The translations under genes were made by a program, and so were the position numbers. A stretch of DNA of 62,500 nt, taken from positions 1 through 62,500 of the forward strand of contig CAJNDS010000467.1 of NCBI GenBank assembly GCA_905221605.1, read 5' to 3'. Positions 49,081-60,030 of this stretch are shown in pieces. This DNA is from Symbiodinium natans. Its lineage: Eukaryota; Sar; Dinophyceae; Suessiales; Symbiodiniaceae. Within the stretch, counting starts at the first letter, position 1. Each line of letters opens with the position of its first letter. Below the pieces are notes generated by a model. The model had not been told where the DNA came from and did no database searches. It saw only the letters and a list, made by a program, of their open reading frames with translations.

Positions 49081-49860
49081 ATTTCTGGAGGTTAGGGTTG
49101 CAGGGTTCGGGGTCAGCGCTTCGGGTTGAGGCTCAGGAGTTGAGCTTGAGTTTAGGGTTTAGGGTTTAGGGTTTAGGGCCGGAGGCCCCAATCGCCCCGC
49201 AGAAGCCCCCCAACAGATTCCAAGAGGCACCGCAAAGCGCCAAAGGCATCGATTTCAATAGACGAAGTTGGCAAGATTTCAGCAAAATCAAAGATCAAAA
49301 CCCTCCCCAAACCCCACCAAAACCCAGAACACAAACCCTATTTATTTTCTGTAAAACCTAGACCCGATACCCTAAGCCCTAAGCCCAGTTGCGGGTGTGG
49401 TAGGGCTTGGGGCTTGCAGCGTGGGGAAGTCGGCCGGACGGTTCAGGGTTTGGTTCGGGGGTTTAGGGTTGAGGGTTCGGCGCTTGCAGCTGACTTCTCT
49501 GCTCACGTGCGAATAGAGACTCGGTTGGTGCCGAGCAGCAGACTCAGTAGATGCCGAGATGGATTGGAGGGCTTAGGGTACAGGGGTTTGGGGTTTACAG
49601 CTTAGGAGTTGGGGCTTCGGGCTTCGGGCTTCGGGTTTACGTGAGAAAGCCGGCATATTCACGTAATGCAGCATCTGAGTGACATGTGTGGTTTCGTAGT
49701 TCCCCATCAGCAGTTCAACGAGTCTCGAAGACCAAGATGATGTCGGACAAGATGTATTGATGATCGTCGAGTGAGAATAGTGTGCGGAGGAGCATGGAAG
49801 ACGTGCATAGAGAATGCAATGGATGCGAGCAGTCGTATAAAACGCGTGGGTTGGCTGTTT
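49081..49860. other. Unique DNA, no gene supported
   Basis: Short TTTAGGG cluster at 49150-49178. The rest is unique, with open frames on both strands lacking recognisable content. Confidence 0.4.
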
Positions 49861-49863
49861 GGG

Positions 49864-50270
49864 AACCCCAAACCCCAAACCCCAAACCCCAAACCCCAAA
49901 CCCCAAACCCCAAACCCCAAACCCCAAACCCCAAACCCCAAACCCCAAACCCCAAACCCCAAACCCCAAACCCCAAACCCCAACCCCAAACCCTAAACCC
50001 TAAACCCTAAACCCTAAACCCTAAACCCTAAACCCTAAACCCTAAACCCTAAACCCTAAACCGCAAACCGCAAACCCCAAACCCCAAACCCCAAACCCCA
50101 AACCCCAAACCCCAAACCCCAAACCCCAACCCCCAAACCCCAAACCCCAAACCCCAAACCCCAAACCCCAAACCCCAAACCCCAAACCCCAAACCCCAAA
50201 CCCCAAACCCCAAACCCCAAACCCCAAACCCTAAACCCTAAACCCTAAACCCTCAACCCCATACCCTAAA
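49864..50270. repeat. (CCCCAAA)n - (CCCTAAA)n - (CCCCAAA)n block
   Basis: About 17 CCCCAAA units (TTTGGGG on the other strand), about 11 CCCTAAA units, then about 23 CCCCAAA units with few interruptions. ORFs of (PKPQTPN)n or (GLGFGVW)n are repeat artefacts. Confidence 0.95.
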
Positions 50271-50379
50271 CCCTAGGCCCTTTTCTTATCGCTCATCGCT
50301 GCACTGGCACAGGCCGCTGACATGCGTTGCAGCGTTATGATGGAGGCCCGTTTCGGGTGTGGAGGGCTGGGGAAAGTAC

Positions 50380-50705
50380 GCGAAACCCCTAAATCCCTAA
50401 ACCCCAAAGCCTAAAACCCTAAACCCTAAATCCCTACCTACACCCCAAAGCCTAAAACCCTAAACCCTAAACCCTAAACACTAAACCCTAAACCCTAAAC
50501 CCTAAACCCTAAACCCTAAACCCTAAACCCTAAACGTTTAGGCAAATTCAGGGCTTCTTTGGCGCCCGCCTCCCCCCAATGACGGGAAAGGGCTCGGGAT
50601 GATTTCGGGTTCAGGTTTAGGGTTTAGGGTTTAGGGTTTAGGGTTTAGGGTTTAGGGTTTAGGGTTTAGGGTTTAGGGTTTAGGGTTTAGGGTTTAGGGT
50701 TTAGG
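50380..50705. repeat. CCCTAAA and TTTAGGG tracts, inverted
   Basis: CCCTAAA at 50400-50535 and TTTAGGG at 50610-50705 around 75 bp of unique DNA. Confidence 0.9.
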
Positions 50706-50867
50706 GAGTTGGTGAAGCCCCTCAAATCTGAAACCTCAACCCTAAACCCGGCCCCACCCAAAACCCTTCAACTCAAGCCCTCAACCCGAAACACCCTCAA
50801 CCCTTAAAAACCCTCAACCCTTAAAAACCCTCAACATTAAAAAAGCCCTAAATCGCAAGAATCCTCA

Positions 50868-50891
50868 ACACACACACACACACACACACAG
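50868..50891. repeat. (CA)n microsatellite
   Basis: About 12 CA units. Confidence 0.9.
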
Positions 50892-50994
50892 ACCACGAGG
50901 CCCCCCCCTCTCAGACGGGCCCCTGTAAGTTTCTTAAGCAATATCTGCACGGGCATCCGACTGCCTGTATGTGTTAAAGTAAGAACAAAAAGCA

Positions 50995-51570
50995 GGGTTT
51001 AGGGTTTAGGGTTTAGGGTTTCGGGTTTAGGGTTTAGGGTTTAGGGGTTTTTAATTTCAAAAGCCCCGGGCCGGAGGAAGCCATCGCGCCCGAAGCGAAG
51101 CTGCCCACCTTGAAGGCCTCAGGGGAGGCTGAGATGGGTTTACGGCTTCTGGCGCTGGGGTTTAGGGTTTAGGGTTTAGGGTTTAGGGTTTAGGGTTTAG
51201 GGTTTAGGGTATGGGGTTTACTTGCCGGTTCAGGTTTTCGGAACTAAGGCCGAGAGCTGGCGTCCGCGGTTTGGTGCCGGTGGGTTCGCATGGCGGGATG
51301 GGCAACGAAACCCTAAACCCTGAGCCCTGTTGTTTTTACAAACCCTAAACCCTAAACCCTAAATTCTAACCCCTGAACCCTAAACCCTAAACCCTAAACC
51401 CTAAGCCCCCCCAACAAAAACACGGCCCGGTGCGGATGGAGAGATCAAGGACTTCGGTTGTGGGCTTCGGGGCTTTAGGCTGAGGGTGGGTTTGCTGCTT
51501 CTAAAGCCCTAAACCCTAAACCCTAAACCCTAAACCCTAAACCCTAAACCCTAAACCCTAAACCCTACAC
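50995..51570. repeat. TTTAGGG and CCCTAAA tracts with spacers
   Basis: TTTAGGG at 50995-51045 and 51160-51210, CCCTAAA at 51335-51400 and 51500-51570. The spacer 51060-51140 is open (GPEEAIAPEAKLPTLKA) and may be an exon. Confidence 0.8.
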
Positions 51571-51595
51571 CCTCAGTTCTTGCTGCTTCTATGAG

Positions 51596-51690
51596 GTGGG
51601 ACACGACTTCTGGTACCAGCAGTATGACACGAACGCCGTCGCCGAGCCGGATGCTCAACCTCCACCTTCTGGGTTTGGCCGGGGACCAGG
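51596..51690 (+). CDS. Exon: aromatic then Gly/Pro-rich
   Basis: After TATGAG|G the frame encodes VGHDFWYQQYDTNAVAEPDA then QPPPSGFGRGPGGP. The FWYQQYD and GFGRGPGG patterns suit an RNA-binding or scaffold protein. The 3' end, possibly a GA donor (CGGG|GACCAG), is unsure. Confidence 0.45.
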
Positions 51691-51704
51691 GGGGCCCCTC
51701 ATTA

Positions 51705-51810
51705 GAGGTTTAGGGTTTAGGGTTTAGGGTTTAGGGTTTAGGGTTTAGGGTTTAGGGTTTAGGGTTTTAGAGTTGAGGGTTGAGAGTTGAGGGTTGAGGG
51801 TTGAGGGTTT
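51705..51810. repeat. TTTAGGG then TTGAGGG tract
   Basis: Heptamers shifting to TTGAGGG at 51771. Confidence 0.9.
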
Positions 51811-52026
51811 AGGCTTTGAAATGTCCTATGCCACCCTCAGAACCCTGATTGTGTGCTTGTATGGGGGGGCTTCGGGCTTATAGGGTCCAAGCCTTAAACT
51901 CTCACGCCCGCTGTCTTTGCTTCTAAACCCTAAACCCTAAGCCCTAAGCCCGAAGCCCTAAACCCTAAGCCCTAAACCCTAAACCCTTTGTTTGGGGTTG
52001 TGGGTTCCTTGATACAGTAACCAACC

Positions 52027-52028
<2 letters not shown>

Positions 52029-52058
<30 letters not shown>

Positions 52059-52062
52059 AAAA
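52029..52062. repeat. C20-A14 homopolymer pair
   Basis: A run of about 20 C followed directly by about 14 A. The surrounding GTAACCAACC...GAGTACCC...GGTTACTGAGTTACCAA has inverted symmetry and a relative near 5130-5180. Confidence 0.8.
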
Positions 52063-52369
52063 GAGTACCCTCATTATAAGATGGTTACTGAGTTACCAAG
52101 TACATAGGGGTACCCTAACCCCTGCTTATTGCCATCGACAAGTTCAGAAGAGGGCGTGGTGCAGGGCTTTCGGCTTCAGGGCTGTGGGACCAGGATGTTC
52201 TAAATTCAACAAGCCTTTAAGACCCTCGAGCCTGAACACCCAAAACACTCCCCAAAATCCCAACCCCCCCATAAGCCATAACCCAAAGCCCAAACCCGTA
52301 ACCGCTAAACCCTAAACCGGAACTTTCAACCTTAAACTCAAGGCCTACGTCTGCATCCTAACCTTCACG

Positions 52370-52685
52370 GCTTCCGCGCCATACTGCGCTAAGCCCTGAA
52401 CCCTAAACCCCAAACCCTAAACCCTAAACCCTAAACCCTAAACCCTAAACCCCAAACCCCAAACCCCAAACCCCAAGCCCTAAACCCTGAACCCTGAACC
52501 CTAAAACCCCCCTCAACAGGGGCTGGCGCGGCTCCGCGATGCGTCACTGGGTGGACCGGGCAGGGGTGGACCGGCGCGGGTCCTGGCATTTGCGTTTAGG
52601 GTTTAGGTTTAGGGTTTAGGGTTTAGGGTTTAGGGTTTAGGGTTTAGGGTTTAGGGTTTAGGGTTTAGGGTTTTGAGGGTTTTCG
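52370..52685. repeat. CCCTAAA and TTTAGGG tracts
   Basis: CCCTAAA/CCCCAAA at 52385-52505 and TTTAGGG at 52590-52675 flank about 85 bp of GC-rich unique DNA. Confidence 0.9.
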
Positions 52686-52924
52686 GGTTTTGGGGGGTTT
52701 GGAGTTTGGGGGTTCGGGTGCCCAAAGCCCTAGCCTTTAACTTCACAAAACCCTAAACCCTAAACCCCCAAAACCCTGAATGTAGGTTCGTTGAGGGTTT
52801 AGGGGGGTTCAGGGTTTGGGGTTCAGGTGTTTAGGGGGTTTAGGCCTCGGAGTTGGGGGTTCAGGGGCTAGAGGGTTGAGCAGGGCCGAAGCCCTTATCG
52901 CCCTTAAGGCCCTTGAAGCCCTTA

Positions 52925-53019
52925 GGATGTCCCCCCTTATACTAGCAGTCCTTAATAGGGATGATAGTGCCCTCTATGAACATCCCTACTAAGGACTGTT
53001 AGTATAAGGGGGAACATCC
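52925..53019. mobile_element. MITE family A, copy 2
   Basis: About 95 bp, ends GGATGTCCCCCCTTATACTA and TAGTATAAGGGGGAACATCC, inner arms CAGTCCTTAATAGGGATG and CATCCCTACTAAGGACTG: an almost complete hairpin. Confidence 0.8.
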
Positions 53020-53159
53020 CAATTTTAAATCTGTAAAGCCCTTCAAAAAGCCTTACGCACATGTTCGAAGGTCTGCGGACGCTTTGGAGGCGGAGTTGCG
53101 AGCAACCCGTCGGCTCCCCAGCTAAGGTGCAGGGCTTTGGGTTAGGGTTTTCTTGGGCT

Positions 53160-53335
53160 GAGGGTTCCCTAAACCCTGCCCTAAGCCCTAAGCCCTAAGC
53201 CCTAAGCCCTAAGCCCTAAGCCCTAAGCCCTAAGCCCTAGCCCCTAAACCCTAAACCCCAAACCCCAAACCCCAAACCCCAAACTCCAAACCCCAAATCC
53301 CGAACCCCAAACCCCAAACCCCAAACCCTAAACCC
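53160..53335. repeat. CCCTAAG then CCCCAAA blocks
   Basis: About eight CCCTAAG units then CCCCAAA units. Confidence 0.9.
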
Positions 53336-53591
53336 TTGCTTGGTCGGGGGCTTAGGGCTTAGAAAGTGTTAAGCTTGATTGCCCAGCAAAGACGAGGACC
53401 CAGAGTAGGCCCTTATCCCCTTTTTCGCGGGGTGTATATTCCCTAACAAGTCCTTAGTGTATAGGGTTTAGGGTTTAGGGTTTAGGGTCTAGAAGCAGGG
53501 GCTTCCAGTGAGGGCACTTCTCTACATCACCGCGCGTTTGGAGCGCCCTGAGCTGGCTCCGTGGGAGAGAATAGGAAATCAACAGGGCCCA

Positions 53592-53776
53592 GGGGTGCTC
53601 CCCCTTATACCAACAGTCCGCAATAGGAATTATTTTAGGGGGTCAGGCCTGTTACCCTAAACCCTAAACCCTAATCCCTATTAAAGACTGTTACCCTAAA
53701 CCCGAATCCCTAAACCCTAAACCCTAAATAAACCCTAATCCCTATTAAGGACTGTTTGTATAAGGGGGAACATCCC
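53592..53776. mobile_element. MITE family A, copy 3, expanded by CCCTAAA
   Basis: 185 bp. Ends match family A (CTCCCCCTTATACCAACAGT and TAAGGGGGAACATCCC). The right arm TAATCCCTATTAA-GACTGTT is present twice, with CCCTAAA units before and between. Confidence 0.75.
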
Positions 53777-53864
53777 AAGGTCAGCAGAGTTGAGAGGGCC
53801 GAGCATGCAGGTGTGTTTGGGTCCGTAGGTTTTGCGCCGTGTTCGGGGGAACCAGGAACCGAAA

Positions 53865-54060
53865 ATCCCTAAACCCTAAACCCTAAACCCTAAACCCTAA
53901 ACCCTAAACCCTAAACCCTAAACCCTAAACCCTAAACCCTAAACCCTAAACCCTAAACCCTAAACCCTAAACCCTAAACCCTAAACCCTAAACCCTAAAC
54001 CCAGATCCTAGACCCTAGACCCTAAACCCTAATCCCTAACCAAAACCCTAGACCTCAACT
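53865..54060. repeat. (CCCTAAA)n tract
   Basis: About 20 heptamers, degenerate at the 3' end. Confidence 0.95.
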
Positions 54061-54865
54061 TCCTGTGTGACAGGGTTTTGTTTGGGGGCTCCGTTTGCTT
54101 TCGTACAAGGTTTGCACCATTTATTCAATTGATTTCTTGTAGATATTTCCCGCAAGAGGCTGCGCTAGGGACGCAAGAGCACATTCCGCGTCACTTCACC
54201 AGGTGTTGCTCGACACGCTCCACGCCGCTTCGCCGCTTTGACTTCGTGAACTACTGTCTACTTATGACTCCACCTGGTACTCCATACCCACTCTGCATCC
54301 ACCTGGCACAACTGCACTCCGCTCCAGTCCAGTGTAGGTCATTGCACGCGTCGCCACACGTGTGCTGAACTTCATTCCAAGTGCGCTTCGCTCCAACTTG
54401 ACGGCGCTTCACTGCATGCCTGCACCCCACTGCGCTTCACACCCCCACTCAACACCTAACTTCACGCTTGATTTCACACTCCACTTCAAATGCCGCCACA
54501 GACAGGTCCTGGGTCTATGTTTCTGAGCAGGCTTGTATACAAGACAAAAAGATCAGTTCACACCTCAATCCAACCCCGCTTCACTGCGCAATCCACGAAC
54601 CCCAAAACCTTAAACGACTACGCCCCAAACCCTTAACTCTATAGCTTCCAAACCCTCTAACCTAAAACCTTCACGTTTAGGGTTAGGGTTTAAGATTCTC
54701 AAGTTGAGCCAGGCATTGGGCGTCGCAGCGTGACGGAAGGGCGCCAGCCCCAAGCTCGATGGCTGTATGGGGAGATCTCTACATTAGGGTTTCGGGGTTT
54801 ACGGTTTACGGTTTGCGGGTTGTGGGGTCCGCGTGCAGATGTTGCTGCGTGTCAGACCCATCCGC
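54061..54865. other. CTTCACT/CTCCAC-rich DNA
   Basis: 54170-54600 is pyrimidine-rich with many CGCTTC, CTTCAC and CTCCAC words at short, irregular spacing. This suggests a decayed short-period satellite. The open frame 54078-54368 has no recognisable product. Confidence 0.4.
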
Positions 54866-55125
54866 TTCCACCCTAAACCCTAAACCCTAAGCCCTAAGCC
54901 CTAAGCCCTAAACCCTAAACCCTAAACCCTAAACCCTAAACCCTAAACCCTAAACCCTAAACCCATCCGCTTACAGCTGCCAGCAGGGTTTGCATGTGTT
55001 TTCTTGGGCACTTCAGGGATGGACCGCCCTCTTCGCGATCCCGAAGCCCTGAAACGAACCTCCTGAAACCTCCTACGTCAGGGTTTAGGGTTTAGGGTTT
55101 AGGGTTTAGGGTTTAGGGTTTAGGG
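54866..55125. repeat. CCCTAAA and TTTAGGG tracts, inverted
   Basis: CCCTAAA at 54870-54965, unique spacer, TTTAGGG at 55080-55125 up to the foldback element. Confidence 0.9.
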
Positions 55126-58024
55126 TGGTAAATTTCGCGGAGCATGTCGGTTCAACACCAACCGGCGCTAACTCCTGACACAGGGGTTGGGGGTGCATGC
55201 TTGTTTTATTTTGAAAGTGAACAGCCGTCTGAAGGCTCTGCGCACCCACAGCGGCGAGCAAGCATGTTTTACGGCTTGTTAAGGGTCAGCGTCCCACCGA
55301 TGAGCTTCCATGAGACCGAGATTCCCGAGAGATTCCCGAAGAACCAGGCCAGAAGCAAACCCTACCCCCCTATAGCCTTGCCATGGCTGACCTTAACTTC
55401 AAGATAAGCTCTTGCAGCGGGCTCACGCGCATTTGCTCCAGTTGCGCCCGCGGCTTATGGTTGGAACCGAAAGCACCATACATGTCAGTGAAAACGCTTA
55501 AGTTCGACACAGTGTGTTGGGAGTATTGTCGCTAATTTTGCAGGGCCGTTTTTCTACGAACTTTTCGGGCGGCCACCACCATGCGAAATGCATTATTTGT
55601 CATTTCTTTCTGGTTGGCGTTGGTTCGAGGCGAAGAAAAGCTAAGGTCAGTGAAAACTTTAAGTTCAACATGGGGTGTTGGAACTATTGTAACTGATTTT
55701 GCCAGACAGTTTTTTGCGACTAACTTTTCGGGCGCCACACCCATGCGAAATTCACCGTCTGTCCTTTTTTCTGGTTTGTGATGGCTCGAGCCGAACAAAA
55801 GTCAAGGCCGGTGAAAGCCCTTAAGATCAACACCGGGCGTTGAATTTCTTGTTGCTAACTTTCCGGGGTGGTTTCTCTACTGGTTTGTTCGGCTGTCGGG
55901 TGACCGTTTTCGGCGCTGAAAATGGGCAATAACTGTTTGCACGGAGCAACAATTTAGAAACTGTCTTGGCTTCGTTTTTGGATGTTTTATTTGATTTTTT
56001 GGGTTTAGGGTCTAGGGTTTAGGGTTTTGAGTTTAGGGTTTAGAAGCCCAACAAAAGCAAAACGGAAAAAGCCTTTTAAAAAAAAGACCTCCCCATTGAA
56101 ATCCAAATGTGAGCTGTGTTTGGCGGTTTGCAGCTGAAAGGGTTGGGACGGTTGGCTGTTCGGGCTTAATCTGGGAGTTAAAGGTGGCTTTAGTAATGAT
56201 GGCCATGGCTGTGCGGTGTGGGTGGCTTAGATCCCGAAATCGAGCGACTCTGACCCCAAAAAAAAGTTAGAGACCAAAAAAGACCCCAAAAAAAAGTTAG
56301 AGACCCAAAAAAAAAGTTAAGTTCAACACCGTGTTGAACCTAACTTTTCGCGTTGGAAATCCTGCGTGTTTTTGCTGTTTTCCTACGTGTTTTTTCAGGC
56401 GGCAAGGCTACAAACCGACGCCGTTTGACCATTTTTACCCTTATTTCCCACATTTTTTCCTGAAACACGTCACAGCCCAAAAACCACGTAGGATTCAGCA
56501 AAAACACGCAGGATTTCCAACGCGAAAAGTTAGGTTCAACACGGTGTTGAACTTAACTTTTTTTTGGGTCTCTAACTTTTTTTTGGGGTCTTTTTTGGTC
56601 TCTAACTTTTTTTTGGGGTCAGAGTCGCTCGATTTCGGGATCTAAGCCACCCACACCGCACAGCCATGGCCATCATTACTAAAGCCACCTTTAACTCCCA
56701 GATTAAGCCCGAACAGCCAACCGTCCCAACCCTTTCAGCTGCAAACCGCCAAACACAGCTCACATTTGGATTTCAATGGGGAGGTCTATTTTTTAAAAGG
56801 CTTTTTCCGTTTTGCTTTTGTTGGGCTTCTAAACCCTAAACTCAAAACCCTAAACCCTACCTTGGGCGCCCAAAACCCTGAAAAAAGTGGGTTTGGAACC
56901 CAAAACCGGGTTTTCCGGAAGATTTTGTCAAAAACCTGGTTTTGACTAACAGAACCGGGTTCTTTCAAAATGTGACGTATAGAACCCGTAAATACCCGTC
57001 GGAAAACCCGAAAAAAACCGTCGAAAACCCAGAAAAAACCGTCGGCTTTCATTTGGCCCTACAAAACCCGGTTTTGGTTTCCAGAACCTGGTTTTAAAGT
57101 AGAACCTTCTTTTTTTTGGGTTTTGGTTGCTGAAGGTAGACCCTAAACCCAAAAAATCAAATAAAACATCCAAAAACGAAGCCAAGACAGTTTCTAAATT
57201 GTTGCTCCGTGCAAACAGTTATTGCCCATTTTCAGCGCCGAAAACGGTCACCCGACAGCCGAACAAACCAGTAGAGAAACCACCCCGGAAAGTTAGCAAC
57301 AAGAAATTCAACGCCCGGTGTTGATCTTAAGGGCTTTCACCGGCCTTGACTTTTGTTCGGCTCGAGCCATCACAAACCAGAAAAAAGGACAGACGGTGAA
57401 TTTCGCATGGGTGTGGCGCCCGAAAAGTTAGTCGCAAAAAACTGTCTGGCAAAATCAGTTACAATAGTTCCAACACCCCATGTTGAACTTAAAGTTTTCA
57501 CTGACCTTAGCTTTTCTTCGCCTCGAACCAACGCCAACCAGAAAGAAATGACAAATAATGCATTTCGCATGGTGGTGGCCGCCCGAAAAGTTCGTAGAAA
57601 AACGGCCCTGCAAAATTAGCGACAATACTCCCAACACACTGTGTCGAACTTAAGCGTTTTTACTGACATTTATGGCGCTTTCGGTTCCAACCATAAGCCG
57701 CGGGTGCAACTGGAGCAAATGCGCGTGAGCCCACTGCAAGCGCTTAACTTGGAAGCTAAGGTCAGCCATGGCAAGGCTTTAGGGGGGTAGGGCTTGCTTC
57801 TGGCCAGGTTCTTCGGGAATCTGAGGCTCATGGAGGTTCACGGGCGGGACGCCGGCCCTTAGCAAACAGTAAAACATGTTGGTTCGCTGCTGTGGGTGTG
57901 CAGAGCCTTCAAATGGTTGTTCAGTCCAAAAAAAGCAAGCATGCACTCCCAACCCCTATATGAGGAGTTAGCGCCGATTGGTGTCGAACTCACCTTCCCG
58001 AAACCTGGTTCGCGAAATTTACCA
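55126..58024. mobile_element. Foldback-type element with 1.2-1.5 kb inverted arms
   Basis: Ends TGGTAAATTTCGCG and CGCGAAATTTACCA. Left arm 55126 to about 56397, right arm about 56478 to 58024, loop about 80 bp. The inner arms (55480-56380) are nearly identical, the outer 350 bp diverged. Each arm has three tandem units of about 163 bp (left: starts near 55484, 55647, 55808). GTTTAGGG directly flanks both ends, a possible 8-bp target duplication within repeats. No transposase gene is seen. Confidence 0.8.
56860..57136. mobile_element. 277-bp MITE with TA target duplication
   Basis: It interrupts only the right foldback arm. The left arm has the empty site (CCCTAGACCC in arm orientation); the right has CCCTA-CCTT...AAGG-TAGACCC, so TA is duplicated. 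Ends are imperfect inverted repeats (CCTTGGGCGCCCAAAACCC versus CCTTCAGCAACCAAAACCC). This is typical of Tc1/mariner-like nonautonomous elements. Confidence 0.8.
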
Positions 58025-58110
58025 GTTTAGGGTTTAGGCTTTGGGGCACACTCAAAGCACCGAGAGCGCCCTACAGCCGTTACAACCTAAAACCATTGAG
58101 GAACAAACCT

Positions 58111-58254
58111 GCTTGGAGGTTCAGGGTACGCGTGAACCCATTCCAACTGTGCTTATAACCCGCTTATAAGCCCCTGAAGTGCCCTAATATAATTACAACT
58201 TGGGTTATGAGTACAGTCATCATTGGTTAATAGATACCATGAACCTTCAAGCAA
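58111..58254. mobile_element. MITE family B, copy 3
   Basis: GCTTGGAGGTTCAGGGTAC at the left and CATGAACCTTCAAGC at the right form terminal inverted repeats. The body is collinear with 6812-6957. Confidence 0.75.
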
Positions 58255-58329
58255 GAGAAGACCCCTAAAACCTCGAACCCTTGCAAGTCCTCCAGTCCCT
58301 TGCGCCCTGCAAGCCGCGATTTTCAGGGT

Positions 58330-58635
58330 TTAGGTTTTTTTGTTCGGGTTTTGGGTTTCGGGTTAGGGCGTAGGTTTTCGGGTGTAGGGGTAGGGTTTAG
58401 GGTTTGGGGTTTAGGGTTTAGGGTTTGGGGTTTAGGGTTTAGGGTTTAGGGCTTGGGGACGTAGCAACTCCCGGAACTGGAACACGAAGTGACACCCTGG
58501 AAGCCCCCCCCTCTTCACCAGCGAGGAAAAGCTTGGCCCGATGCCCCAAACCCCCAACGCCATAAGGTAAACGTCCCCAGTGTTTTTTTTAGGAGATAAA
58601 GGGTTTAGGGTTTAGGGTTTAGGGTTTCTGGGTTT
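58330..58635. repeat. TTTAGGG/TTTGGGG tracts
   Basis: Mixed units at 58330-58455 and 58600-58628 with a unique spacer. Confidence 0.85.
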
Positions 58636-58891
58636 CTGGGCTTCGAGTTGTGGAGTTGGGTTTGAGAGGGGAACCTACCGCCTTCCAACCGGATCTGGGT
58701 ACTGCTGGTCCCCAAGCGCCCAGACAGAACTCCGCTTATGCCCTGGTTGGTTTTGGGTTCAGGGTTTACGGTTTAGGATGTAGGGTTGAACCCCAAAAAA
58801 CTAAACAAACCCTGACGCCCTAAGCCCCTCTCAACGCACCCCGCAATAGCTAGTCTAAGCGTAGCTGGGTCGGTGCTTGCGATATACAAGG

Positions 58892-58915
58892 GACCCTATA
58901 TATATATATATATAT
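58892..58915. repeat. (TA)n microsatellite
   Basis: About ten TA units. Confidence 0.9.
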
Positions 58916-59119
58916 GTACATAAAGACATGTTTCAAAAGGGTTTAAAGGCCAACCTAGTCAAGGTTTACCTGTGATGTATGGATCGACGACGTCAGCATT
59001 GCTACGGGCTGTGGCAACCCTAAACCTTGAACCCCGAAGCCCACGAAGAACCCCCCAAAAGACCCTAGCCATCCTAAACCTACAGGTTCTAAGTAGGGAA
59101 CGAGGGAATTGGGTACCGT

Positions 59120-59340
59120 ATATCCCTAAACCCTAAAACCCTAGACCCTAAACCCTAAACCTTAATCCCTAAACCCTAAACCCCAAAGCCTAAACCCTAA
59201 AAACCCTAAAACCCTAAAACCCTAAACCCTAAACCCTAAACCCTAAACCCTAAACCCTAAACCCTAAACCCTAAACCCTAAACCCTAAACCCTAAACCCT
59301 AAACCCTAAACCCTAAACCCTAAACCCTAAACCCTAAATC
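59120..59340. repeat. (CCCTAAA)n tract
   Basis: Heptamers with CCCTAAAA at the 5' end. Confidence 0.95.
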
Positions 59341-59368
59341 GGTTGAGGGACCCGAATGCAGACCCCAG

Positions 59369-59420
59369 GCGCCGCCTTGCCATGCGCCGCCAGCGCGAAG
59401 CGCGTCAGGTCGCACTCGAG
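59369..59420 (+). CDS. Exon: Arg/Ala-rich basic helix
   Basis: Acceptor CCCCAG|G and GC donor CGAG|GCACGG bound 52 bp encoding RRLAMRRQREARQVALE. A basic helix, function unknown; style matches the other exon islands. Confidence 0.45.
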
Positions 59421-59449
59421 GCACGGGCCACTTCGGGTCATTGCGGTTT

Positions 59450-60030
59450 AGGGGTTGTGGGGTCTTTTTGGGGTTTAGGGTTTAGGGTTTAGGGCTTTTT
59501 TTGTGGTCTTGGGGTCTTTTTGGGGTTTAGGGTTTTGGGTTTAGGGTTTAGGGCTTTTTCGGGTTTGGGGTTTAGGGCTTAGGGCTATAAGGTACCTAAT
59601 TCCCATGGGTTTTCGTCTTTCGGGTTTGGGGTTAGGGTTTACGGGTTTAGGGGTTTAGGGTTGCAGGGTTTTAGGGTTTTAGGGTTTAGGGTTTAGGGTT
59701 TTAGGGTTTTAGGGTTTAGGGTTGTTGGGGATGAAGCTTCCACCTGATGCAAGGCCCGTCGGCCGACGCCGCGGAAGCCTCAGTGGGCGCAGTTGATCGG
59801 ATTGGGGTGTAGGGGTTTAGGGTTTCGGGTTCAGGGTTTAGGGTTTGGGGTCTAGAGGTTTAGGGTTTAGGGGTCTAGGGGTTTAGGGGTTTAGGGGTTT
59901 AGGGGTTTAGGGGTTTAGGGGTTTAGGGGTTTAGGGGTTTAGGGGTTTAGGGGTTTAGGGGTTTAGGGTTTCAGGGTTTTAGGGTTTTAGGGTTTCAGGG
60001 TTTTAGGGGTTTAGGGGTTTAGGGGTTGTA
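59450..60030. repeat. TTTAGGG, TTTTAGGG and TTTAGGGG arrays
   Basis: The (TTTAGGGG)n octamer block at 59860-59965 is the cleanest. Confidence 0.9.

Noticed and set aside
49573-50227. ORFs of (GLGFGVW)n and (PKPQTPN)n
   Set aside because: Direct products of the CCCCAAA array; no other protein features.
55514-57637. Identical short ORFs on opposite strands (60, 66 and 88 codons)
   Set aside because: They arise from the two inverted arms of the foldback element; no coding evidence.
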